Shown here: piece after piece, positions 16,301 to 25,080 of the stretch | Layout: each line of letters begins with the position of its first letter | Numbering within the stretch: position 1 is the first letter of the stretch | Source: Hofstenia miamia | Taxonomy: Eukaryota > Xenacoelomorpha > Acoela > Hofsteniidae | Direction of reading: 5' to 3' | Assembly (NCBI GenBank): GCA_900660155.1 | Contig: CABFPE010000081.1 | Coordinates: 331,782-395,781 of the forward strand | Length of the DNA stretch: 64,000 nt | Translations under genes and position numbers: made by a program | The notes under the pieces: model-generated | What the model saw: the letters and a program-made list of their open reading frames with translations, nothing else | Told to the model about the DNA's origin: nothing | Database searches by the model: none

Positions 16301-17930
16301 ATTTTCATCCTGAACAACAGTTGTTCTTCTTTTTCAAAAAGAACCCACATAGGAGTTGGCCCAACTACACAACTATTAAATTAAGAATAAATGTTTTGCA
16401 TAAAAATATAAAGTCAAACCACACATACATAATATATACAAAATATTTACAAAAAAAGCTGAACAATTTAGTACACTTGAAAATAATACACATTTACTTA
16501 TATTATTTGCTCTAGGAAACGATTCTACCCCTCTAGATTTTTTTATTCTCTGCGCTATTGTTTTAAATTGTAAGATAAAGATTTAAGGGAATGGATCCAA
16601 AGAGGATAATATAAAATTGTGTGAACTAAAGCGTTAACTAGGGGCAAACTAGACGCTTGTTTCTTCACAAATACAATTATTCAAAAAGCTATGGAAATTG
16701 TTAGTGAGGTATTTCAATCAGTTTTGTAGCGAGAAGGCAACGAGTGCTTAATTCCCCTTAACTAAGGGATTAATTCATGCAATTGTTTTTAGCCCATGTC
16801 ATGGGGCATTTTATTGAAGCATATTTTAATCTGTGAAGATATATTTTTGTGGTGAGAAACATCTATTATGTTACTTATTATAATCATGCATTACAGAAAA
16901 ATCGTAGCCATTTTTTTTTGGTAATTTACTCCCTAACACCACATTACATTTTCGAATTATCGTATGATTATGAATATTTGAATTTGAACCAAATTTAAAA
17001 TAAAAGAAAACTTACAGATTTACTTTTTGCAGTAAGGTGTTTTTCGATAGGATAACTAAGAGGTTGCAGCTTTTCGTCATTTTTTAAATCAGCTAAAAAC
17101 TAATCTAAATACAAGTGGAATGCTTTAATTACACATACTGGTTCATTCAGATTTTCCATCATGGAAGCAACGTTTGGATTAGGCTGTCTAGAATTAAATG
17201 GAAACTAGATCAGAACGGCTAATGAAAACTTACATTTTTGTAGCTGGACTTGGAGTTGATGATGTAAATGTCTCCTCACGAATCGCTAAATTTTTTATGA
17301 AAATTTCATTCATGAATAAAAATACCTGAAGCCATCATTTGTTTTCCGACACCTTCTGAGAATATTCCAGTAGATTGTATGTACTCTTTTTTGAATGAAA
17401 CAAAAGGCTTTTTGGATTGACTAACTTTAGCTTTGGGATTTTCTTTTTTAGCGGGTTTGGGCGAAGTGCTACACAGAAGGACAATAGAATGAAAATAAGT
17501 TGGAAGTCTTACCTTTGTTTTTTACGTTCAACATTTAAATTGGGAACGAAAACACGCTAAAAATGCAGTGTTACGTAAAAATTGTAAGATATCTGAATTT
17601 GAAATTATATACAGTAGAACCAACGTATCACGATTAAAAACCGATTATAATTGCATTCAAAATACGCATTTATCTAACTCGGGACGTATTACTGTAAGTT
17701 TTCCTAATAATTTCTTTATCGCTTACATTCCACGTGCACATACGATTATGTGCAATAAAGGCCTTCTAAAGGCCTTGGTGCAGTCCATCACATAAGAAAT
17801 GCTATCACGTGCAATTTTTTATATTAGAAAATGACCCTCGTTATTCTAGATAAAACCCATACTGTACAAAATTTCCATATAATAGTATATGATAAGTAAT
17901 TAAAAGACTGACCTTCGATTTAGGTGGCAT
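10367..17930 (-). CDS. POLR3D: RNA polymerase III subunit RPC4 (POLR3D), eight exons
   Basis: Exons: 17913-17930 (MPPKSK), 17513-17556 (VFVPNLNVERKKQ), 17326-17468 (ends YIQSTGIFSEGVGKQMMAS), 17234-17285, 17139-17187, 17016-17099 (FLADLKNDEKLQPLSYPIEK), 10590-10706 (FLMQFPTVFPIK) and 10367-10534 (DLDEGYIGEISCENNSAVFQ, then the beta-rich NLSKTSALNCAQ). All eight join in frame, giving 225 residues, against just under 400 in human RPC4. The F-V-P-N-L motif, the I-Q-S-x-x-I-F motif and the C-terminal E-G-x-I-G-x-I / L-P-x-x-x-P blocks identify RPC4, which with RPC5 forms the TFIIF-like part of Pol III in the nucleus. Five of seven introns are short (356, 44, 40, 46 and 39 nt), then one of 6.3 kb filled with transposons. 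An acceptor-like TTTGTTTTAG lies 4 nt upstream of ATG. The C-terminal exon is uncertain (see 9104-9191). Confidence 0.88.
11854..15009 (+). mobile_element. Tc1/mariner element expanded by an internal satellite
   Basis: TIRs of 29 bp (11854-11882 and 14981-15009) match at 26 positions; they share ACAGCCAAAGGTTAA and lie inside TA duplications (11852-11853, 15010-15011). Decayed transposase is read on plus: MSYSILQKAKC near 12007, the helix-turn-helix part with CYDNFLNIGSIQ, then HFDQNPHSSLRTA. After the array come YSDEIHFSLDGTVNRHNFRY (the first catalytic Asp region), WSPQSPDITPL (second Asp region) and KVYETKPTNTAA. Stops and frameshifts throughout make it inactive. Without the array it would be about 1.3 kb, normal for the superfamily. 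It lies in the large POLR3D intron, opposite to the gene. Confidence 0.92.
12235..14341 (+). repeat. 212-bp satellite array (10 units) made from transposase sequence
   Basis: Units start at 12235, 12434, 12646, 12858, 13070, 13282, 13494, 13706, 13918 and 14130 (TTTTGATCAAAATCCACATT). The first is 199 bp because it lacks 13 bp after GAACCCGT. The other nine are 212 bp and look identical by eye. The unit corresponds to the transposase stretch from FDQNPHSSLRTA through ISRESMRRLLKK to just before SDEIHF. 212 is not divisible by three and each unit contains stops, so the array cannot code through. The near identity implies very recent amplification or homogenisation. Confidence 0.97.
15195..16320 (+). 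pseudogene. Decayed coding remnant, family not recognised
   Basis: Plus-strand pieces read like protein but change frame and contain stops: RVFKKHKDDVARDTKRFSCI, SWLQLVSDIFTPVKESDGCQ, HKPCAVHWISRVQTCCWF, RKPLIGDNFDERVKELYYEV, ELTAYFGCNCSLSELSVL. Such a long intronless stretch inside a gene's intron suggests an old transposon or retrocopy. A hAT or similar transposase is possible, but I see no decisive motif. Confidence 0.45.
16321..17015. other. Intron sequence, nothing recognised
   Basis: AT-rich remainder of the large POLR3D intron upstream of exon 6's donor. No repeat or coding signal is evident. Confidence 0.5.
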
Positions 17931-18243
17931 TGCACTAAAACAAAGATGTGTCGTTACAACAAGCGAATGACAATATGAACAATCTACTGTATTACTTTTA
18001 CAATAACAATAAGTAATGAAAAAAACTTAATGAATGTTACTACAAAAATAGTTACATAAATATTATTCTTAATTCGAATATAGAGGGGCAAAGCGAGTAT
18101 TATCGAACAATTATATATATATATATATATATATAAATTACGTGAATAGAAAGCATAACTCTTTACATTAAAATTGAAAGACACGGTTTTCTAAAACTTT
18201 TTAATTAATAAAAAGCGAACAATAGAATATATCAAAACACATT
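17931..18243 (-). promoter_or_regulatory. SF3B4-POLR3D intergenic spacer with acceptor next to ATG
   Basis: 313 nt separate the SF3B4 stop (18244-18246) from the POLR3D ATG (17928-17930). A possible ATTAAA poly(A) signal lies about 40 nt after the SF3B4 stop (about 18200-18205), and a (TA)n tract at 18112-18135. The minus strand reads TCTTTGTTTTAG, then TGCA, then ATG. The AG (17935-17936) is either the end of a 5'UTR intron or a spliced-leader acceptor. Confidence 0.5.
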
Positions 18244-21200
18244 TTACTGCGGTGGTGGAGGATTTGGGAAACGCGGGGGCATTGGAGGTGGTTGCTGACC
18301 TGGTGGTAACACCATGCCTGGAGGAGGAGGTGGAAAACCAGGACGAGGAGGAGGAGGTGCCATTGGCGGTGGAGGACCACGCAATGCCCCAGGCTGGGGT
18401 GGTGGTAATGGAGGAGGAACTAATGGAGGCGGTACAGGTGGAGGAACACCACCTACTGGCGGCGGCGGAGGCATCATGAATGGCCGGGGTGGAGGAGGTC
18501 TCATGAATTGCGGCGGTGGCGGTCCGCTTGGCATCATGGGTGGCTGTCCTCCGGGCATTGGTCGAGGAGGTGGCGGGGCACCTGGCATCGGACTTACTGA
18601 AGGCATCGGAGGAGGTGGAATCGAATTTACTGCTGGCATCATTGGAGGTTGTGGAGATGGAGCAGGAAACATTGGAGGTGGAACCATTACAGGGCCTGAG
18701 GAACCATTGCTTGGGGTGGGAAAACACCATAAACGGCTGCAACAGGAGGAGCATCAGCAAAAAGTTGATGAGGACGATCGGTTTGTGACATTGGATTTTG
18801 AGCAGCTAGTAAACGTTCAGCAGCTGATCCATGTCGTTCATTTTTCGAATCCTTTTTAAATGCATATGAAATGGATATTGGACGATTGCAAAGATATTGC
18901 CCATTCATTGCTTCAATCGCAGCATCAGATGCTTCAAAACTTGCAAAATTTATAAAAGCGAATCCCTAAAGTAAAAATGAAAATAAGAATTTTAATAGAC
19001 ACACTGCATACATGTATATAGACAGGCAACATCCCAGAAAAAATTGAGGATGCAACATACAAAGTAGAAAAATTGATGATCAATATCATTAAAAGACCTA
19101 TTTCTAAATACTCACTTTAGAATTACCAGTAGTAGGGTCACGCATGATTTTAGGAGTCTGAAGAATGACACCAAAAGCAGAGAACGTGTCATATAGCAAT
19201 TTTTCATCGATTTCCAAATCCAAATTTCCAATGAAAATATTTGCTCCGACGTCAAGATTTTTTTGATGAGACGACGCTTTGTTCACGCGTACTGGTCGTC
19301 CGAATAATTTTATCATATTCATTACCTAAAATTACAATTAATATAAAAATCTCAAATACCCATTATCAATTAGAAAAATTGTCAACATAAACGATGCTAT
19401 CTTAAACAAATATCTGCGTCAGGGAAATATATTTGTTCAATTTGAGAGGAAATGGCCTTCGGTATAGTGATTATATAATATAAAAATGTCTTTGAATTTG
19501 TTATTTCAGTCTTAATCTCCTGCATACCAAATTAAACTTAAACAACATGTTGTTCACTTCAGTTCTTGTCACACACATTTGCATTATCACGGCCACGGTC
19601 ATCCAATAGTTTAAACGTAATAATTGGTAGGTTACAAATAACAGTAACAAAGTACTAGAACAGACAACTCTTTCCATTCATTTAAAGCATCTCTTTTCCT
19701 ATATTTGCTCCTCCAAGCGTTTTCCGCCTTGCTGGAAAACATCTTGGATCTCTCCACTGCTAAAATCCAATCAGCTTCCCTCCTCTCAAGTCACTTCTTA
19801 TCGTCACTTCTTATCGTCATATAGCTATTCTTTCTCAGCTGTCAATCATCGTTGAGCGCCTTGTCTGTTTTCCCTAAAGTTCGTCACCTCATCTCCTCTT
19901 CTCAGCATGGTAAACTCACTCTGATCGAAAATTGCTATCTTCACTCCGATCGTAATGATTTTGGTTGCATTATATTTCTTGACATTTCTAAAGCTTGTAA
20001 TTGGCTCCCTCATTCTATTCTTCTTCACAAGTTACGTTTATTTGGCTTTGATGCTGATTTCATGGATTTTTTCAGTCTTATCCAGCCAATCGCCGTGAAT
20101 GTGTCAAGATGAATTCATTTATCTCTTCCCCTGCTCTTGTAGCTAATGGCGGCACTAAAAGTTGTGTTTGCTGATATTTTCTTCCTTGTTGCCATTAATG
20201 ACCTCCCACAATCTGTTCTCAACTGGTCTTGTTTACTGTATGGCGATGACACTGTAATTTTTTACTTTGGCAGTTCGTGTGCCTCCAATATTTCATCTGA
20301 TCTTGAGCTGTTGTCTATTTAATATTGTTAAATATCCTGATTTTAGTCCTAACAAGATATGTGACATCTCCTTTTCAGTGACTCCCCAACGTATCTGCTT
20401 CTCCCAGTGAAATATTCTCCTCATCAAACTAATCTTGCAGTTCAAATTGCTGCCTACTTAAATTGAACTGCACATGGGTGATTGCGTCGGCGTAAAGCTA
20501 ATTCCGCCATCATTGCTTTTTTCAGTAATGTTCCCTTCAATACCTCATCTGCTGTGAAACTCTCTTTGTTCAAGCCCATTCCTTGTACTATTCTTCTCTT
20601 TGTTTTTCGCTGTTTGTGACCGTCTAGTGCTTTGTTCCACACTATGAAAAGGTTCCAAAAAACGTGTTTTCAAATGTATTTCTCCCTTACCATACAAAGA
20701 TGTCCCGCTCAAAATCTCCGCTCTCTCCCTGTCACTTGACTTTCATGTCTGTGATCTCCTCCAGTTCAATCGTTTAGTGACTCGCAATCTGGACCTTGAT
20801 CCATTTGAGTTTATAACTTTCTCGAATTCCCACTACTCGCTCTGATGGTATTGCCACATTCTCTGCACGTCGTCTCAAGAAACATCTCACCCTTCACTCG
20901 TTTTTTAATCGTGCTTGTGTATCTGCAAATTTCCTCCTGATTCTCAAATCTTCATGCAATTGACTCACCCTCACCCTTCAATGAATCTCTGCTGTATTTC
21001 CTCTTCGGTGATCCGTTCTCTCGCTTCGCTTACCCATCCATCCGCTCTTATTTAATCTTCCGCGACTGTCCTCGTTGCCGAAAAACTTGATTTTTATTCA
21101 TTTGTATTAGGTATTTTATGTTTATGCTTATTTATATTGACTATTCTAATGTCTAATCACAATCTTTTGGTATTACCATATACATAAAGCAAAACGCTCT

Positions 21201-21999
21201 AGGAAAGAGATGAAAGTGGGGCAGATTTTTGTGAACTGCCCTGCCCCACCCCACAGACTTAGCCCTGCCCCATATTGCCCAAACTTTATGTTCTACAACC
21301 TCAAATGGCCACTCTCAAAAAAAATCTTGCGAAATCTTATTGCCTCAAATTTGTTTGATGACAATTTTCATAGCACTGCACCACACTATCACTGCCAAAT
21401 ATTTTTAATCATTACTGCCTAGAAGATATTTTTGCCCCATGGGTACCCACTTTAGAAAAATCGTGCCCCATACCCGCCTACTTGCCCCGCACCACTTCCA
21501 TCTCTGCTCTAGGATTGTTACTAATGTGTACAGAGAGCGAAATATAAATAGTGGGAAATAATTTTAAAATCATAAACTTTGTATTTGGCACCGCAATCAT
21601 TTTTATTATTTTGTCCTGACAATGAGTGGAGACTCGCGAAACATGTCTACATAAAATATTTCGTTCTCTTGCAATGTATATATATATATATACATATATA
21701 TATATAATACAATCGAACACCTTCCAAATAAAAAACCAAAACAGGGAAACAAAGAATGGAATCTTAAGTACACGTTATATATGTACCTTAATAGCATAAT
21801 CTGCATCTTCTTCAGCCATAAATTCGACGAATCCATATCCTTGATGTAATGAAGTGATGCGATCCTTTGGCATGTGGACATTAACGACGGGTCCAGCTTG
21901 AAGAAACAGTTCCCATAACAAAGCTTCATTAACTTTTTCATCCAAATTACCAACGTAAGTAGTAGCGTCTTGATTACGTTCTGCAATAGGCGCAGACAT
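18244..21999 (-). CDS. SF3B4: Splicing factor 3B subunit 4 (SF3B4/SAP49)
   Basis: Exons 21787-21999, 19116-19325 and 18244-18965 join in frame. It encodes an SF3b subunit of the U2 snRNP that binds pre-mRNA near the branch site and contacts SF3B2. RRM1 occupies about residues 13-88 (RNP2 TYVGNL at 14-19, RNP1 QGYGFVEF at 53-60). RRM2 occupies about 99-177 (RNP2 IFIGNL at 101-106, RNP1 KGFAFINF at 141-148). Next come [20 protein letters not shown] and [12 protein letters not shown], which are near-invariant in the family, then a Pro/Met/Gly-rich tail ending NPPPPQ. After VPQAL (18687-18689) the frame meets TAA. Removing a 32-nt GT-AG segment (18696-18727) restores the tail and gives about 370 residues; a one-base assembly error would do the same. 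ATG follows CAG directly. Intron 1 holds a LINE relic and a MITE. Confidence 0.95.
19500..21100 (+). mobile_element. Decayed non-LTR retrotransposon (LINE) reverse transcriptase
   Basis: Plus strand, antisense to SF3B4, inside its first intron. The reverse transcriptase A block reads [20 protein letters not shown] and the C block [13 protein letters not shown], preceded by [11 protein letters not shown], the usual I-N-D-L-P spacing of CR1/L2/Jockey elements. The 3' end (about 20750-21070) resembles the C-terminal tail of such ORFs. Stops and frameshifts are frequent, so it is dead. The outer limits are approximate; I saw no target duplication. Confidence 0.8.
21205..21506. mobile_element. hAT MITE, 302 bp, with 8-bp target duplication
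   Basis: Identical 8-mers CTCTAGGA flank the element at 21197-21204 and 21507-21514. Termini are AAGAGATGAAAGTGG and, reverse-complemented, CAGAGATGGAAGTGG. The interior is rich in GGGGCA/TGCCCC motifs. The intact duplication and termini give a confident hAT call. It lies in SF3B4 intron 1. Confidence 0.92.
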
Positions 22000-22112
22000 C
22001 TGAAAAGGAATTCAAATTTAGAAAATAATTTCTGAAAAAGTTTAAAACTTGGTATATACATATTCGTTTCAATAAGAAATATTACAAAATTTCAAAAAAC
22101 AATTATTCACAA
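22000..22112 (-). promoter_or_regulatory. 113-nt KPTN-SF3B4 spacer ending in a splice acceptor at the ATG
   Basis: On the minus strand the KPTN stop TAA is followed by 113 nt ending GAATTCCTTTTCAG, and the next three bases are the SF3B4 ATG. There is no AATAAA. A U-rich run (GTTTTTTG) lies early and a second acceptor-like CTTTTTCAG about 37 nt before the ATG. This is the arrangement expected of an internal operon junction resolved by trans-splicing. A 5'UTR exon lying inside or beyond KPTN is the alternative. Confidence 0.55.
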
Positions 22113-22846
22113 TTAAGCAGTAATAGAACAAAGTCTTTCTTTGAAGATTTTGAGCACTTCATCAACATCATGTTGCATGATGTGAATTGAGTCTCTAGTA
22201 AAAACAAGCAGCTCATAAAGACCATCTCCAGTTATATCAACTGGATACAATGAATATAGAGGTGATGAAAATTTTCTCTTAAAATATAGCAAATAACCAA
22301 TCTTGGGTTGTTCTTTATAAACTAACAACTCGCCACTGTATGAGCCCAAAAGTATTTCACACTCACCGTCAAAATCAATATCGAAAACGGTTGAACAAAC
22401 AATGCAATCAGTTTCCTAAATATAAAAATTTAATCAATGTTGAAGAATAAGCAAAAAAATTCAATGCAGTAAGAATTGAAAATAAATTACAAAAATGGTA
22501 CCTGTGACTCCAGTAGAATTTTTGCATTTGATAAACCTTTTAGTACGTTGTAATATATTGCAGCAGGCTCAATAGCTCCACAGACTAATAATCGTAAATC
22601 ATTTGCAGAGTGAAATAATTGTACCCGTGTTAGAGGACCATCCCAATAAATATAATAAGAGGACTCTTGTTTGTTAGAGCTATTAACTATATTTAACTGA
22701 AGTCGACCACTATTACAGCACAAAGCTGTAATTCGTAAGTTTTTATCTTTTATGCTGTCGATAAAAAGAACAGACTCTTTATCAACATTTTCAATATCCA
22801 ACACAGGCGCATCTAGTACTGAAGCGCTGCCATTTACAGTGGAAAC
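22113..22846 (-). CDS. KPTN: Kaptin (KPTN), C-terminal half
   Basis: Exons 22502-22846 and 22113-22415 join in phase 0 across an 86-nt intron, giving 215 residues to the stop. Human kaptin has a little over 430, so the N-terminal half is missing. Matching blocks in order: ALCCNSGRLQLNIV, WDGPLTRVQLF, LLVCGAIEPAAIYYNVLKGL, CSTVFDIDFDGECEILLGSY, GELLVYK, LYFKRKFSSPLYSLYPVDIT, then GDGLYELLVF and IHIMQH. These D-G-D-G-like beta-propeller repeats belong to the KICSTOR subunit that tethers GATOR1 to lysosomes for amino-acid control of mTORC1. ITFG2, a related propeller, was considered; the E-P-A-x-x-Y and S-F-S-S-P-L patterns favour kaptin. An acceptor precedes 22846, so more exons lie rightwards, but I did not find them. 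Confidence 0.85.
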
Positions 22847-22849
22847 CTT

Positions 22850-23035
22850 AAACGTGAATTACAATCCTAATTAATAAAATTATATGTATTTGAAGCAAAC
22901 TATAAAACAAATTACATAAAACAAAAAATTTTCTGTAGTTGGAATAAATATCTACATGATTTGACACATTCACTCAAAACTTACAATTATATTGAAATTT
23001 AAGAATGCATTAAAGTTTAAAAGTCTGTATTATAT

Positions 23036-23037
<2 letters not shown>
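22850..23037. other. KPTN intron or upstream sequence, nothing recognised
   Basis: AT-rich; no kaptin N-terminal exon is recognised before the transposon that follows. Confidence 0.4.

Positions 23038-23062
<25 letters not shown>
23038..23062. repeat. (CA)n microsatellite
   Basis: About 12 CA units directly abut the left TIR of the following element. Confidence 0.95.
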
Positions 23063-23066
<4 letters not shown>

Positions 23067-23997
23067 TACCTCCCGCTTTGTACTACGTCAATTTGCATTT
23101 TGGTGTACAAGGCGGGAATCGGGTCATTTTTTTGCATTGTACAAAGCGGAAATTTGCGCATTAGCAAAAGTACGTCTAAGGAAAAAATTCATATTTTTCG
23201 AAAATGTTTGTTATCCATATTTGTACGTAATAAAGACCATTCTGTAAATTGCCCATTTATCTTAGAAAAATCTTATATTTTAGTGGAAATGAATGAAACT
23301 TGGTCAGATGAACAATTGTTATCGCAATATAAAATTTCTCTGAAAAGACTCGCTTTCAAGAAGTGCCTAGTTTAAATGACATGAAAAAATGGAACAAAAT
23401 AAGGTTTGGAGAAGCACGTGAATGGAGCGATTTGTGTGTCGCATGAAACAATAAGAGCTCTATTGTCATCGAAATCGAATATGTTGCATTATTTAAGAAA
23501 TCATTCAAACAAACATTTAATAAAAACATTGAATTTTGCGTTTGGAAATTTCAAGGATGGTTTCTAAATTTTTTCGCATCTAAAGTTTAATGCAAATTGT
23601 GTACGTAAATTTTGGGGAAAAACAAGTTTAAATGATTTAGCTGAAAGTGAAAACCTCCAACAGGCCCATTTAGCTCAAAGTGGTAAAAAGACTACCTTGG
23701 ATGACTACATTGAAAGCATTATAGAAGATCTTCCTGGTTTATACAATAACATCTTAAGCGAAAATAACATTTGAAAAAGTACTGTGTTTATTTTATACCC
23801 TGTGTATTATTTGAACGTTTTTTATTACATTACAGTGTTTGCAATAATTTTATAAGAAAGTGCACAAAATGGGAAAATTAAAAAAATTTGTACAAATTGG
23901 GGTCTATAATTGATATTGTACAAAGCTGGAAATATATTGTGAAATTTTTACAGAGCGGGAGGAATAATATTTTTTGGCGTACAAAGAGGGAGGTATT

Positions 23998-23999
<2 letters not shown>
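23063..23999 (+). mobile_element. TIR DNA transposon with repeated GTACAAAG motifs
   Basis: Termini 23064-23083 and 23979-23998 are inverted repeats (AAATACCTCCCGCTTTGTAC versus AAATACCTCCCTCTTTGTAC, one mismatch). Related GTACAAAGCGG-like words recur near both ends: 23106, 23137, 23890, 23917, 23952. Plus-strand coding pieces include WSDEQLLSQYKISLKRLAFK, HETIRALLSSKSNMLHYL, RKFWGKTSLNDLAESENLQQ and KKTTLDDYIESIIEDLPGLY. These loosely resemble the N-terminal DNA-binding half of pogo/Tigger-type transposases; no DDE domain is present. A TA at the right end agrees with a Tc1/mariner-type insertion. Confidence 0.75.

Positions 24000-24034
<35 letters not shown>
24000..24034. repeat. (TA)n microsatellite between two transposons
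   Basis: Pure TA run joining the right TIR of the preceding element to the left end of the next MITE. Confidence 0.95.
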
Positions 24035-24038
<4 letters not shown>

Positions 24039-24698
24039 TGCGGGTAGAGCTGTTTAGATGTTGCACCCACTCGATTAAAAGGGCTTTACTATCGGTACCC
24101 ACCCTTACCCGAAATGATTGTACTTTTTCCAACAGGATCTCGAAGACAAATCATATTCAATAAATGTTAATTTTTTGTCATTTTTTTATAATTTATATTT
24201 ATGAAAAAATCATATTTAACCCTAAACTACCCACTGCAGCCATTAAAATTAAAGTACAGTTGGGTTTGTCCAAATTTTCAAAAAACAATTTTCTACTCGG
24301 CTATTATGGAATTTGGAAATACTCGAATATTGGAATATCTATTGGTAAGTATGGTGCTTCATTGCGATGGTGAAATTTTGTAATGAAGATTATTGCTTTG
24401 TTTATAGAAATTGCAATTTTTTCACTGAAAAACTTTCAAATAGTTCTCACACCTTGCAACACCAAGCTTAAACCAATTTGTTTTCTGCAAATAGTCCTCC
24501 AAATCTCGTTCAGGCGGTGCGAATGAACAGTCCTGTGATCCTTATCCAGTGAAGTTTTCAGATTTTAGATAGCTTTATTTTGTAGTCAGTTATGAGGGTT
24601 TAAAATCTTTTTAGAGAACATCGCAAATCGCACCTGCCCGTACCCGTGAGTATGGGTGGAAAGAATGGGTTCCAGCGGGTAGTATCCGCACATCCCTA
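24035..24698. mobile_element. MITE with GATGTGCGGGTA ends
   Basis: Left end GATGTGCGGGTA and, reverse-complemented, right end TTAGGGATGTGCGGATA form short TIRs. Subterminal copies of GGGTACCC-like words (ATCGGTACCCACCCTTACCC; CCCGTACCCGTGAGTATGGG) are typical of hAT-like MITEs. The interior shows no transposase. The target duplication is masked by the flanking TA repeats. Confidence 0.65.
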
Positions 24699-24731
24699 AT
24701 ATATATAAAAATTTGAGAGAATATTGCAATA

Positions 24732-24762
<31 letters not shown>

Positions 24763-25080
24763 ATNNNNNNNNNNNNNNNNNNNNNNNNNNNNNNNNNNNN
24801 NNNNNNNNNNNNNNNNNNNNNNNNNNNNNNNNNNNNNNNNNNNNNNNNNNNNNNNNNNNNNNNNNNNNNNNNNNNNNNNNNNNNNNNNNNNNNNNNNNNN
24901 NNNNNNNNNNNNNNNNNNNNNNNNNNNNNNNNNNNNNNNNNNNNNNNNNNNNNNNNNNNNNNNNNNNNNNNNNNNNNNNNNNNNNNNNNNNNNNNNNNNN
25001 NNNNNNNNNNNNNNNNNNNNNNNNNNNNNNNNNNNNNNNNNNNNNNNNNNNNNNNNNNNNNNNNNNNNNNNNNNNNNNNN
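24732..25080. repeat. (AAAT)n tract running into a 316-bp gap
   Basis: AAAT repeats from 24732 to 24764 are followed by Ns at 24765-25080. Any coding frames across the Ns are artefacts. Confidence 0.97.

Noticed and set aside
18252-18859. Long glycine-rich and other frames on the opposite strand of the SF3B4 tail
   Set aside because: They are shadows of the proline-rich repeat; the minus-strand frame continues the RRM protein.
22113-22415. ITFG2 as the identity of the beta-propeller gene
   Set aside because: The spacing and the blocks EPAAIYY, GELLVYK and KFSSPLYS fit kaptin better.
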